Source of the DNA: Lacticaseibacillus camelliae DSM 22697 = JCM 13995
GTDB taxonomy: Bacteria > Bacillota > Bacilli > Lactobacillales > Lactobacillaceae
Assembly (NCBI RefSeq): GCF_001311195.1
Contig: NZ_BBAJ01000006.1
Span: 1 to 60,861, forward strand
DNA: 60,861 nt
Reading direction: 5' to 3'
Part shown: positions 1-11,415 of the stretch, piece by piece
How the letters are laid out: each line of letters starts with the position of its first letter
How positions within the stretch are numbered: the first letter of the stretch is position 1
Translations under genes and position numbers: made by a program
Notes under the pieces: generated by a model
Databases searched by the model: none
The model's input: the letters and a program-made list of their open reading frames with translations, nothing else
Told to the model about the DNA's origin: nothing

Positions 1-177
1 CAGCTTGTGTGGGCTCCGCCGCTGCACTAGCAGTTGGCCGGTGCCATCAAAGACTAAGATTGCCACGGTCAGGTGAAACAGGCCATGCGGCACCGGATCT
101 TTGCGCAGCTGGGCGCCAACGATGTGAAAATGCCGGTCATAAAGATCCCAGGGTTCGTTCAACTTATCGGTTATCAT
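1..177 (-). CDS. Nudix hydrolase, N-terminal part (runs off the window)
   Basis: Minus-strand gene cut by the left edge; only the first 59 codons are present. The visible protein starts MITDKLNEPWDLYDRHFHIV and continues through GLFHLTVAILVFDGTGQLLVQRRS, the usual N-terminal strand pattern of Nudix enzymes of the isopentenyl-diphosphate isomerase-like type. The Nudix box itself would lie beyond the edge, so substrate cannot be inferred. The ATG at 177 is preceded by a GGGAGG ribosome binding site at suitable spacing. It could also be an ADP-ribose or other diphosphatase of the same fold. Confidence 0.75.
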   Translation of the reverse strand, partial: MITDKLNEPWDLYDRHFHIVGAQLRKDPVPHGLFHLTVAILVFDGTGQLLVQRRSPHKL

Positions 178-230
178 TTGCCGCCTCCCATCACGGAACC
201 CCAAGTATACTCTCCAGTGCCTGTGGGCGC

Positions 231-255
231 AAAAAGCCCCTGCGCTGGCAGGGGC
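231..255 (-). terminator. Rho-independent terminator of the DHFR-like gene
   Basis: On the minus strand an 8-bp GC stem (GCCCCTGC/GCAGGGGC) with a CAGC loop is followed by five T. It lies 10 bp past the stop codon at 265. Confidence 0.85.
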
Positions 256-264
256 TGGTCATGC

Positions 265-804
265 TTATTCGAGCGGTTTCTTGCAAACCTGGTAGGTCAA
301 CGTGACGACCTGGTCGTGCTGAATGGTTGTCTCCAACTTCAGTGGCACGTCCTTGAGGTTGGTCGACACGAGGCTGATACCATCGCCCAGCAGTACTGGC
401 GCGATGGTGATGGTCAACTTATCGATCAAGTCGGCTTTGAGCAGCTCGGTGAAAATATCCGCGCCACCGACCAGCCAAATGTCGCCGCCTTTTTTTTGCC
501 TTGAGCTGGCGGACAAATTCAGGGATGTTGCCGGCGACCACCGTGGTGGGGTCGTCTGTGTCGTGCAGCGTGGTCGAAAAGACGTAGGACTCCTTGTCCT
601 GGTACGGATACGTGCCGGCCAGCTTCAGTGCGCGCTGGTAGGTTTTGCGGCCCATGAGCACGGTGTCCACATTTTGGTAGAAGCTTGGTAGGCATCATCG
701 CCCGCGTTAGAGTTTAGCTTGCGGAGCCATTCGGTGCTGCCGTTGGGTTCGGCGATGAAGCCGTCCAAACTTTCGGTAAGGTACAAGATCACATTGCGAG
801 ACAT
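265..804 (-). CDS. Dihydrofolate reductase family protein (RibD C-terminal-like), two frameshifts
   Basis: Reconstructed length is 179 aa. The N-terminus MSRNVILYLTESLDGFIAE, the central DTVLMGRKTYQ and the motif GGDIWLVGGADIFTELLKA are typical of the DHFR/RibD C-terminal family, which reduces pteridine- or pyrimidine-type substrates with NADPH. It is not the canonical FolA, so the substrate is unknown. Two indels break the frame: a missing A near 686 (CAAAGC read as CAAGC on the coding strand) and an extra A in the run at 490-497 (8 instead of 7). Both corrections give one continuous protein. The ATG at 804 follows an AGAGGGTGG ribosome binding site. A terminator follows directly. Confidence 0.8.
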
Positions 805-876
805 CCAACCACCCTCTTCTGTTTGATTAGGTTAATTGTAGCACAAAAGAAAGCGGTTTCTCACTATTTCCAGAAC

Positions 877-1385
877 TTACTGGCGGGACCACAGGTCGCA
901 GCTGACTTGCGCCAGGATGTGGCCTTGCATCGCGTGCCGCAGGTCGGACAGCCAGTAGCCGTCCTTCAGGTCGAGCACGGTGTCCAAGGCGAAGACCGTC
1001 AGTGTGTAGGCGTGGTCGGCGTTGGGCGGCTGTGGGCCCACGTAGCCGGTGGCGGTGACGGGGTCGGTGCTGCCGATCAGGTGGCCGGACGTTGAGTTGT
1101 GGCCCTGAACCATTTTGAGCGTGCTTGGTGGCTGGCGTTGTCTGGAATCAGGGTGGTGCCTTTGGGGATGTTCGCTGCGGTCCAGTGGATCCAGGGAAAA
1201 CCGGAAACCGGCACGGCATCGAAGTCGATCAATTGCAGGGCAAAAGTTTGAGTGCCGGCAGGGGCATCGCTGATTTCGATGGGGAAACTGCGCGTCGGCG
1301 TGCCCTTGTGCATGTCTGCTGGTTCGGCATACTTCCCGTACTGATCGGCGAGGTAACCCTTTATTGTTGGGACTGTGACTTTCAT
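877..1385 (-). CDS. YbhB/YbcL family PEBP-like protein, one frameshift
   Basis: Reconstructed length is 169 aa. It belongs to the phosphatidylethanolamine-binding/Raf kinase inhibitor-like family: MKVTVPTIKGYLADQYGKYA, then a central SGFPWIHWTAANIP and later TGYVGPQPPNADHAYTLTV match the ligand-pocket strands (bacterial forms carry D-x-D and GPxPP-type motifs). Function of bacterial members is poorly defined; small-ligand binding is the usual suggestion. One A is missing from the run at 1113-1116 (4 instead of 5), which splits the gene after about 93 residues. Start ATG at 1385 follows a GGAGG-type site. It stands alone, divergent from the PHP phosphatase gene. Confidence 0.82.
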
Positions 1386-1447
1386 TGTTTTTCGCCTCCT
1401 GTTAGCGTTAACTTAAGAGTAACACGAACCGGGAGGACAGGCTTACA

Positions 1448-2224
1448 ATGGAATATGACCAGCATGTTCACACCTACTTTTCGTTTGACTCACAGGCGCA
1501 GTTTGAAGATTACCTGCGAAAAACCTCGCAGCCGTTCATCACGACCGAGCACTTGGAACTGAGCAATCCAGATGATAACGGCGGCGATGATGCACCAGAC
1601 CAAGCCGCCTACACGGCCAAGCTGCAGGAATTAAAACGCCGCTACCCAAACCGGTTGTTGCGGGGGATCGAGTGCGGGTACTTTGCGCCGCGCCAGGCAG
1701 ACCTGCAGCGCTATCTGCAGGCGCAGGACTTTGACCTGGTGCTGCTGAGCTTTCATCACGACGGCCAGTATGACTATCAGGATCCGCACTTTAAGCAGGT
1801 CGACCTGAAACGGCATGTGCAGACTTACTACGACCGCATGCTCGCCGGGCTGAAGGCCGCACCGTTTGGCGATGTGCTGGCACATTTTGACTACGGCCTG
1901 CGGATCTTGGACGTGACGCCGGCGCAACTGGAAGCCTGGGCCAAGCCGCAGCTGCAGGCCATTTTGGCCTTGATCGTGAAGCGGCAGCTGGCCTTTGAGG
2001 TGAACACGAAGTCCATGTACCAGTGGGGCAACGCCGAGCTGTACGAGCTGGTCCTGCCCTGGTATCGCGAGGCCGGCGGCGCGCTGGTCACGCTGGGCTC
2101 TGACGCCCACACGGCGGATAAATTTCTCACTGGGTTCGCTGAGGCCAAAGCCCTTATTCGCTCGGCTGGGTTTTCGCAGTTAGCCATGTACCAGGGCCAC
2201 CAGCCGCATCTGACCACTTTTTAG
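1448..2224 (+). CDS. PHP-domain phosphatase, histidinol-phosphatase family
   Basis: Intact, 258 aa. The N-terminal metal motif DQHVHTYFSFDSQ (H-x-H), then TEH, GIECGY, LSFHHDGQYDY and the C-terminal LGSDAH are the metal-binding motifs of PHP phosphoesterases of the HisJ/HisK type. Such proteins dephosphorylate histidinol phosphate in histidine pathways, but lactobacilli often carry this paralogue away from his genes; no his gene is visible here, so the substrate is open. The ATG lies 10 bp after GGGAGGAC. It leads a tight cluster with the next four genes (gaps 11 bp, 12 bp, 11 bp and an overlap). Confidence 0.85.
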   Translation: MEYDQHVHTYFSFDSQAQFEDYLRKTSQPFITTEHLELSNPDDNGGDDAPDQAAYTAKLQELKRRYPNRLLRGIECGYFAPRQADLQRYLQAQDFDLVLLSFHHDGQYDYQDPHFKQVDLKRHVQTYYDRMLAGLKAAPFGDVLAHFDYGLRILDVTPAQLEAWAKPQLQAILALIVKRQLAFEVNTKSMYQWGNAELYELVLPWYREAGGALVTLGSDAHTADKFLTGFAEAKALIRSAGFSQLAMYQGHQPHLTTF

Positions 2225-2235
2225 GTGGAAACGAC

Positions 2236-3168
2236 ATGAACGAACAGACACAGCTATTGCTAGACGACGTCAAAAAGCATTACACCATGCCGGTGGACGT
2301 GGTAATCGACGGGCCGACGTCCGGGGTGCTGACGCACACCCAGTCCGCCCAGAAGCTGCTGGCAAATGGGCACCTGGAGCTGAAAGTGAGCGACACCACT
2401 AATGTGGATTACACGCTGAGCCATGAACTGCTGCACATGAAGCTGGTCACGACCGGGTTTCCGCCGCTGCAGTACCGCCTGGCGACCGGTGATCCGGACG
2501 TCGACCAGCAGTTCTTTGCGGTCGGCACCTCGCTTTACGACTCCGTGATGCACGTGCAAATCCGCGCCGAGCAGGCCAAAATGGGCATTCTCACCGCGGA
2601 AATGATGAAGCAGCTGGGGGCCGGGGTCACGGCTTCGCTGCCGGAGGACCCGCGGCCGGATCAGTTGGTGTACTGCGTGATGACGCTGCTCGATGCACTG
2701 GTGATGTTTGAAGGCGGCAGCAAGGGCCAACTGAACTACTGGAAGGTCAACTATCCGGATGCGCTGCCGCTGGCGCAGGACCTGTACGCCACGCTGATGT
2801 CCAAAAGTGTTGCCACCCCGTTTGATTTTCGCCGGATGGTTGTACGAATCTGGCGCCAATTCGACCAGATCCTGCAAAAGCATGGCTTTCAGGAAACAGC
2901 CAACGGTGAGTTTGCCACCCTGCCGCCTATCCTGTCGGAGCGTCAGCTGCGGCTGACCTTGAGCCAAACATACGAGATCTTGCACAGCGAGATGACGGAC
3001 CGCGCCACCAAGAAGCGGGCGTACGTGGCCATGGGCAAGGGCGATCAGCAGAATGCGTTTGTCCTGCCGCTGGCTGACCTGTCCTCAGAAGGCTTCCAGC
3101 AGCTGTACCAGACCCCGCTGAAAACGGTGCTGCTGCAGTATCAGGTGGACTACGCGATCCGCGACTAA
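2236..3168 (+). CDS. HELLH-motif protein, IpaB/EvcA-like family of lactobacilli
   Basis: Intact, 310 aa. The clearest feature is SHELLHMKLVTTG at about residues 63-75, which has the HExxH form of gluzincin zinc peptidases. A second candidate metal ligand could lie in the helix around VMHVQIRAEQAKMG (about 110-123). I recall proteins of this kind being labelled IpaB/EvcA family in lactobacilli; that name carries no proven function. No signal peptide is seen, so it is cytosolic. It sits 11 bp after the PHP gene and 12 bp before the sirtuin, so is probably co-transcribed. Peptidase activity is inference from the motif alone. Confidence 0.6.
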   Translation: MNEQTQLLLDDVKKHYTMPVDVVIDGPTSGVLTHTQSAQKLLANGHLELKVSDTTNVDYTLSHELLHMKLVTTGFPPLQYRLATGDPDVDQQFFAVGTSLYDSVMHVQIRAEQAKMGILTAEMMKQLGAGVTASLPEDPRPDQLVYCVMTLLDALVMFEGGSKGQLNYWKVNYPDALPLAQDLYATLMSKSVATPFDFRRMVVRIWRQFDQILQKHGFQETANGEFATLPPILSERQLRLTLSQTYEILHSEMTDRATKKRAYVAMGKGDQQNAFVLPLADLSSEGFQQLYQTPLKTVLLQYQVDYAIRD

Positions 3169-3180
3169 AGGAGAGTCAGC

Positions 3181-3867
3181 ATGTTTGATTTGAAACAAGC
3201 AATTGATGACGCCCAGTTTGTGACGTTCATGACTGGGGCGGGCGTTTCGACCGCGTCCGGCATTCCGGATTATCGCAGCAAGGGCGGGCTCTACTCGGAT
3301 CTGGCGAGCCCGGAAGAGGCGCTCTCGGATGAGAACCTGCGAGATCACCATGAAGCCTTTCACGACTGGGTCGTCAAGAAAATGTATTATCCAGACGCCA
3401 AACCCAATGTGATCCACGAGAAAATGGCCGCGATCACTAACCGGAAAGGCGCCATCGTGACGCAAAACGTCGATGGCTTGCACCAAAAAGGTGGGGCCAA
3501 GCACGTCATCGAGTTTCACGGCAATCTGTACAACATTTTCTGTCAAAAGTGCGGTCAGCATTTTGATTATCAGACTTATTTGAAAGCGGATGTCCACGCG
3601 CAAGACGGGGGGATCCTGCGGCCTGGGATCGTGCTTTACGGCGAGCCAATCAATCCGGATGTGGTCGAACGGGCAATCGCGGCGATCAGTCGGGCCGATC
3701 TCTTGGTGGTAGTCGGCACCAGTTTTCAGGTCTATCCGTTCGCCGGCCTGATCGGCTATGCCAAACCCGGGGCAGTGCTGGCGGCGGTCAACCGCGAGCC
3801 CATTGCGCTGCCGGCTGGCGCCCACATGGTCGTCGGCGACGCGGTGGCGGTGTTCAGCAAATTATAG
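3181..3867 (+). CDS. Sirtuin, NAD-dependent protein deacylase
   Basis: Intact, 228 aa. Sirtuins remove acyl groups from lysines using NAD. The NAD-binding motifs MTGAGVSTASGIPDYRS (residues 18-34), TQNVDGLHQKGG and the catalytic-His segment FHGNLYNI are all present, as is the late VVVGTSFQVYPFAGL. The structural zinc site is incomplete: CQKCG supplies one Cys pair, but the second pair is replaced by HAQDGGILRPG. Length and motifs fit a small class U/class III bacterial enzyme. Ribosome binding site GGAGAG lies before the ATG. The Nudix gene follows after 11 bp. Confidence 0.9.
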   Translation: MFDLKQAIDDAQFVTFMTGAGVSTASGIPDYRSKGGLYSDLASPEEALSDENLRDHHEAFHDWVVKKMYYPDAKPNVIHEKMAAITNRKGAIVTQNVDGLHQKGGAKHVIEFHGNLYNIFCQKCGQHFDYQTYLKADVHAQDGGILRPGIVLYGEPINPDVVERAIAAISRADLLVVVGTSFQVYPFAGLIGYAKPGAVLAAVNREPIALPAGAHMVVGDAVAVFSKL

Positions 3868-3878
3868 GAGTGATCGCA

Positions 3879-4351
3879 TGACAAAGCAGTTAACCGTGGG
3901 CCTAGTGACCACCAAAACCGGCGTGGTCCTGATCAACCGCGCCAAGCCGCCGTACCGTGGCCTGTGGAACGGGCTGGGCGGCAAGGTGGAACCCGGCGAA
4001 ACGCCGCGTGAGGGGATGGCTCGAGAGTTTCACGAAGAGTGTGGGCTGGTCCTGCCGGCGGACCTGTTTCAGGCGTGTGGTCTGGTGCACTGGTATGTCG
4101 ATGGAAAGCTGTTAGGCGACCTGTTTCTGTTTAAGGCGCAAACCGGCCAGGAGTTGACGCTGCCGATGCAAACGCGCGAGGGAATCGTGGCCGCGATGGA
4201 TCCGGCGTGGCTTAAAGCACCGGACAACCTGGGCTTGGTCCCAGACTTGGGCGCGATGCTGCCGTACTTTGAGGGCGGCGAAAACGTGACGCTGCGGTCG
4301 GATTTTGAAGGCGAGCGGTTCCTCGGGCTGAAGGCAGTCAGCGATGATTAG
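3879..4351 (+). CDS. Nudix hydrolase (8-oxo-dGTP diphosphatase-like)
   Basis: Intact, 157 aa. A complete Nudix box GGKVEPGETPREGMAREFHE followed by ECGL fits GX5EX7REUXEEXGU. The preceding GLWNGLGGK and the short length resemble MutT/YtkD-type pyrophosphatases that clean oxidised nucleotides. The ATG at 3879 follows ATAGGAGTGATCGC, a good ribosome binding site. Its stop overlaps the start of the DUF72 gene by 8 bp, which implies translational coupling. Proximity to a sirtuin might suggest an NAD-derived substrate, but nothing in the sequence settles this. Confidence 0.85.
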
Positions 4352-5171
4352 CGTCGGGCTGACGGCGGTGGCAGATCACCCGGATCTGGCTAGTGGCCGC
4401 GTCAGCAGTCTGGCCGACCTTTCGACAGCGTTTCCGGTGGTCGAGCTTGATACGACCTATTACCATGTGCCCAGCGAACAAGTCGTGCACCGCTGGCTCA
4501 GCCAGGTGCCGGCCACTTTTCGGTTCGTGGTGAAGGCCACCGCAGCGATGTCCGGGCATAAGGTCGATGCGCCGCGCGATGCCGGAGCCGAGTTCATGGC
4601 GCTGAAGCGGGCGCTGGCCCCAATGCAGGCTTCGGGCCAGCTGGCGGCGGTGCTGTTTCAATTGCCGCCGTATTTTGGTGTCAGTCCGACCAATATCCGG
4701 GTCCTGCACCGCATTCGCCAGCTTTACCCTGACCTGCCTGTTGCCGTTGAATTTCGCAATGCCGGCTGGTATCTGCCGGAGTATCAGGCTGAAACGCTGC
4801 TTTTACTGCGGGAATTAAACTTTGTACACGTTGTGGTGGATGAGCCCCAGACGCCTGCCGGCAGCGTGCCACTGGTGGCCGAGCCAACGAACCCGGTACT
4901 TACAATTATGCGCCTGCACGGGCGGAACGTCGCCGGTTGGCAGCGCGGCGGGGCGCAGTGGCGCAGCGAGCGTACCAACTACCGCTATTCCCAGGAAGAA
5001 CTGCAGGCATTGGGCGCGGTCGCGCAGCAGCTGGCCGACCGCTCTAAGCAGGTGATCGTGATTTTCAATAATAATGGCCACCACGACGCTTCGGCCAACG
5101 CGCAGCAATTCATCCAACTTTTAGGGCTGCACTACCAGGGCCTGGGGCCGCGCCAGCTGGATTTGTTCTAA
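4344..5171 (+). CDS. DUF72 family protein
   Basis: Intact, 275 aa. It has the DUF72 signature: an early VELDTTYYHVPSEQVVHRWL, then FRFVVKATAAMSGHK, AVLFQLPPYFG, VAVEFRNAGWY, and a late MRLHGRNVAGW with VIFNNNGHHDASANAQQF. DUF72 proteins adopt a TIM-barrel fold; their reaction is not established. It ends the five-gene cluster that starts at 1448 and overlaps the upstream Nudix gene by 8 bp. Confidence 0.88.
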   Translation: MISVGLTAVADHPDLASGRVSSLADLSTAFPVVELDTTYYHVPSEQVVHRWLSQVPATFRFVVKATAAMSGHKVDAPRDAGAEFMALKRALAPMQASGQLAAVLFQLPPYFGVSPTNIRVLHRIRQLYPDLPVAVEFRNAGWYLPEYQAETLLLLRELNFVHVVVDEPQTPAGSVPLVAEPTNPVLTIMRLHGRNVAGWQRGGAQWRSERTNYRYSQEELQALGAVAQQLADRSKQVIVIFNNNGHHDASANAQQFIQLLGLHYQGLGPRQLDLF

Positions 5172-5191
5172 CGGGATTTTCGCCTAAATGC

Positions 5192-5231
5192 TATACTGGA
5201 TGGCATACGAGCATTCGGCGCCATTTCGCCG
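5192..5231 (+). promoter_or_regulatory. metG -10 element and short leader hairpin
   Basis: TATACT at 5192-5197 looks like a -10 element; no good -35 is visible at 17 bp. Downstream CGGCG/CGCCG (5216-5231, loop of six) can form a small hairpin in the leader, about 25 bp before the AGGAGG of metG. The leader is too short for a T-box. Confidence 0.45.
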
Positions 5232-5236
5232 GGTGA

Positions 5237-7235
<1,999 letters not shown>

Positions 7236-7250
7236 GTTGGTCATTTTGAA

Positions 7251-7277
7251 ACGTCGCCGAATGGGTGGCGTTTTTTT
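7251..7277 (+). terminator. metG terminator
   Basis: ACGTCGCC/GGTGGCGT stem (8 bp with two G-T pairs, loop of five) followed by a run of T. It lies 15 bp past the metG stop. Confidence 0.8.
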
Positions 7278-7287
7278 ACCTGGCAGC

Positions 7288-7317
7288 AAAAAAACCGGCA
7301 CGCGAAGGCGTCCCGGT
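7288..7317 (-). terminator. Terminator of the LacD-like gene
   Basis: ACCGG and ACGC half-stems pair with GCGT and CCGGT around one mismatch; read on the minus strand the stem is followed by seven T. It converges with the metG terminator. Confidence 0.8.
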
Positions 7318-7327
7318 GATAGTTTTG

Positions 7328-8046
7328 CTAATCTTCAACTTCAACCTTGGCGGTCCAGGGCGTGGCAACTTTTGAAAGCGGCTTGGCGAGCGCGGTCAGC
7401 ACGCTTGGTGAGGCAAGCAGGCCATTGACTTCTTCGCCGCTATCATGCGCAAAGTTCAGCACTGCCGCCGCGTCAGCCGCCCGCAGCCCGGTGGCGTCGA
7501 CCACCAAGGGCAGGTCAGTCGCGGCACTTTGCTGCTTAAAAAGGGCTGCGGCTTGGGCGCGGTCGTAGGTCGCGTGGCCGGTGTTTTGGTGAAGCCGTCA
7601 ACGTGGCTGAGCGGCACCGGTGTCGGTAGAGTGAGCACTGAGGCGTTGTAGCGGGGATCGCTGAACTCGCGCGTCATGGCGATGACCGCTTCCGGGGCGG
7701 GAACGGCAGTTTTGGGAATCGCCAGCGCCAGGACAAGCGGCAGGTGATTCGCCTTGGCCTCAGCACCCACGCGTTCCACCAAGGTCTTTTTGCGGTCGTT
7801 GATCACTTCATCGTCATTGGCCAAATAGGTGAGGTGCAGCAGCACCCCGTCGCCACCAGTTTCAGCGATGCGCAGCGCACTAAGATCTGCTTGCAAACTC
7901 GGCAGGCCGTCCGCATCGGTGTCGCCGTCGTAGGTGACCAGCCGGCCACTAGTGGCGGTCCGTTCGGTCGTAGCCGTCAGCACGAGCTGCTGGTTGGACA
8001 AGGCCTTCAGGTGGTTGAATTGACCCAGCGTAATTTTCACAGACAT
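7328..8046 (-). CDS. LacD-like (tagatose-1,6-bisphosphate aldolase family) protein, catalytic lysines absent, one frameshift
   Basis: Reconstructed length is 239 aa, shorter than LacD (about 325). Segments align with class I tagatose-bisphosphate aldolase in order: ETGGDGVLLHLTYLANDDEV, INDRKKTLVERVGAEAKAN, FSDPRYNASVLTLPTPV, VLNFAHDSGEEVNGLLAS and a final VATPWTAKVEVED. The two lysines I recall as active-site residues in LacD (in AVKFLLYYD and DVLKVEVP) are Leu and Thr here, and the N-terminal FDQRG is missing, so aldolase activity is unlikely. A regulatory role, as known for LacD.1 of Streptococcus pyogenes, is possible but speculative. One base is missing near 7571. ATG at 8046 follows GGGGGG. 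Confidence 0.65.
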
Positions 8047-8125
8047 AATGATCCCCCCAGGGTTGAGTTTAAATTCAGTGTACGCCAGCTGCGCCGTGCC
8101 GTTACAAAAAGTTTTCTGGGGCGGT

Positions 8126-8154
8126 TTGTGGAAACCAGTCGGCCTGCGTATAAT
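8126..8154 (+). promoter_or_regulatory. Promoter of tatD-rnmV-ksgA
   Basis: TTGTGG (8126-8131), 17-bp spacer, TATAAT (8149-8154). The tatD start lies 25 bp downstream. Confidence 0.75.
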
Positions 8155-8179
8155 GAATTGCGACATCTAAGGAGAAACT

Positions 8180-8954
8180 ATGCAAATTTTTGATACGCAC
8201 ACCCATCTGAACGATACGCCCTACGCGGGCAAAGAGGCCGAATACGTCGAGGCGGCCAAACGGCTTGGCGTCGAGAAAATGGCGATTGTTGGCTCGAATG
8301 CGGCGCTGAACGCAGGAACGATGCGACTTTCTGAGCAGTTTGAGCACCTTTACGCCATTGTCGGCTGGCACCCTGATGACAGCAAGGACTACGACCAAGC
8401 GGCGGAAAAGCTGCTTGAGGCGCAGCTGGCTGCGCCTAAAACCATTGCGCTTGGTGAAATTGGCCTGGACTATCACTGGGACAACAGCCCGCGCGAGATC
8501 CAGCGCCGCGTTTTTCGCCGCCAGCTGGCGATTGCGCGTGAGCTGCATCTACCGGTGTCGATCCACTCGCGCGATGCCTTTGAGGACAGTTATCCAATCT
8601 TGAAAGAGGCCCACGTTGGCGATTTCGGTGGCATCATGCACAGCTTCACCGGGGATGCCGAGTGGGCCCGGAGGTTTCTGGACCTTGGCATGTACATCTC
8701 GTACTCGGGCATTGTCAGCTTTAAAAATGCGCCGCTGGAGCACGCCAGCGTCCGGGTGGTCCCGGACGACCGGCTGCTGGCGGAAACTGACGCGCCTTAC
8801 CTGACGCCAACGCCTTACCGCGGCCGTCAGAACCAGCCGGCGTACACCCGCTATGTGGTGGAAGCGAGGCCAAGTACCGCGACGACACGCCGGAACACAT
8901 TGCCGCTTTGACCTGGGCCAACGCCCACCGAATCTTCGGCTTGAAGGAGACAGA

Positions 8955-8958
<4 letters not shown>
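8180..8958 (+). CDS. tatD: TatD family deoxyribonuclease, one frameshift
   Basis: Reconstructed length is 259 aa. Metal-dependent DNase of the TIM-barrel amidohydrolase fold: it starts FDTHTHLND (metal H-x-H), then GEIGLDYH, VSIHSRDAF, GGIMHSFTGD and LAETDAPYLTP supply the remaining ligands. One base is missing near 8865 (probably GCGGAG read as GCGAG), which garbles the last 30 or so residues; the correct tail reads KYRDDTPEHIAALTWANA. Its stop overlaps the rnmV ATG (ATGA). AAGGAG precedes the ATG. The arrangement tatD-rnmV-ksgA is conserved in Firmicutes. Confidence 0.92.
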
Positions 8959-10397
<1,439 letters not shown>

Positions 10398-10443
10398 GCA
10401 TGACCTAATCGGGAAAATTTGCACGTTTTTCAATATTTGCCGC

Positions 10444-10472
10444 TTGTCTACACCCTTTTGTAATGGTATAAT
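10444..10472 (+). promoter_or_regulatory. veg promoter, consensus-like
   Basis: TTGTCT (10444-10449), exactly 17 bp, TATAAT (10467-10472) with TG one base upstream of the -10 (extended -10). Two GCAAAT repeats follow at about 10474-10490. A strong promoter fits veg, which is highly transcribed in Bacillus. Confidence 0.85.
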
Positions 10473-10521
10473 TGCAAATTTCTTGCAAATCTGCTAAGAT
10501 GTTCACTAAGGGGTGAAGTGC

Positions 10522-10773
10522 ATGCCAATTACATTAGCAAGCATCAAGCAGCAACTCGACGCAAAAATCGGGGAGAATTTGACCGTTGTCGCACAAGCGG
10601 GCCGCAAAAAAGTGATCCGCCGCAAAGGCACGCTGAAGGAAACTTATCCAGTCGTTTTCGTGGTCGCCCTAGACCAGAAGGAAAACTCGTTTGAACGTGT
10701 TTCGTACAGTTATGCTGACCTCCTCACCAAATCGATTCAAATCACATTTGATGATGAAGAGCAAGCTTCATAA
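10522..10773 (+). CDS. veg: Veg family protein
   Basis: Intact, 83 aa from the ATG at 10522, which sits 6 bp after AAGGGGTG. The GTG at 10513 lies inside that ribosome binding site and is unlikely. Residues ETYPVVFVVALDQKENSFER and SYSYADLLT match Veg of Bacillus, a small protein encoded after ksgA that influences biofilm formation there. The biochemical role is not settled. It is monocistronic: own promoter upstream, terminator downstream. Confidence 0.92.
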   Translation: MPITLASIKQQLDAKIGENLTVVAQAGRKKVIRRKGTLKETYPVVFVVALDQKENSFERVSYSYADLLTKSIQITFDDEEQAS

Positions 10774-10782
10774 AAGCAAACC

Positions 10783-10807
10783 AGCCGCTGCCTGCGGCTT
10801 TTTTTTG
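10783..10807 (+). terminator. veg terminator
   Basis: AGCCGC-TGCCT-GCGGCT followed by eight T. Confidence 0.9.
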
Positions 10808-10851
10808 TTACCGCGATTGATGAGGAATGATCACTGATCAGGAGGACCGTC

Positions 10852-11352
10852 ATGTTCAAATTTCACGCTGTGCGCACGCCGCAAGACCGCCAAACCGCGC
10901 TTAAAATTTACCAGAGTAATCCCAGCTACTTTACGCTGACCGGGCAGAAAGCGCCCACGCTACAAATGGTCCGGGAAGATGCTGAGGCGTATCCGGCCGA
11001 CGTGAGTGAGACCCAGAAACACTACGGGTTGCTGCTGATCAATAGCACGCCAGTTGGGGTGATGGACCGGCTGAACGGCTACCCCGAGCCGCAAACAGTG
11101 TACATTGGCCTTTTGATGATCGATGCCGCACACCAGCGCCAAGGGCTGGGCCGGCGAGCGGTTGACGGGTTTGCCAAACAGTTTCAGCGGCAGGGATACG
11201 GCCGCATGCGGGTCGCAGTACACACCGCCAACCCGGCGGCGCTGCAGTTCTGGCAGCAAGTCGGGTTTAAGCCGGTGGGTGAAGGGCGCGCGCAGCTCAG
11301 TGCCGATCAGTCTCAGCCGGTCGTGATTTTGGACCGCGACTTGGCGGACTAG
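10852..11352 (+). CDS. GNAT family N-acetyltransferase
   Basis: Intact, 166 aa. The acetyl-CoA-binding motif A is visible as AAHQRQGLGRRAVDGFA, followed by the VHTANPAALQFWQQVGFKPV segment that closes GNAT domains. Substrate is unknown. RBS TCAGGAGGA lies 6 bp before the ATG. It has its own transcription space between the veg terminator and the ispE promoter. Confidence 0.85.
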   Translation: MFKFHAVRTPQDRQTALKIYQSNPSYFTLTGQKAPTLQMVREDAEAYPADVSETQKHYGLLLINSTPVGVMDRLNGYPEPQTVYIGLLMIDAAHQRQGLGRRAVDGFAKQFQRQGYGRMRVAVHTANPAALQFWQQVGFKPVGEGRAQLSADQSQPVVILDRDLAD

Positions 11353-11377
11353 CGTATGAATTCACGCGGTAAACCGG

Positions 11378-11383
11378 TATAAT
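11378..11383 (+). promoter_or_regulatory. ispE -10 element
   Basis: TATAAT 33 bp before the ispE ATG; the -35 region is weak. Confidence 0.5.
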
Positions 11384-11415
11384 TAGGCAAAACATGTAGA
11401 GACTGGTGGTTGACC

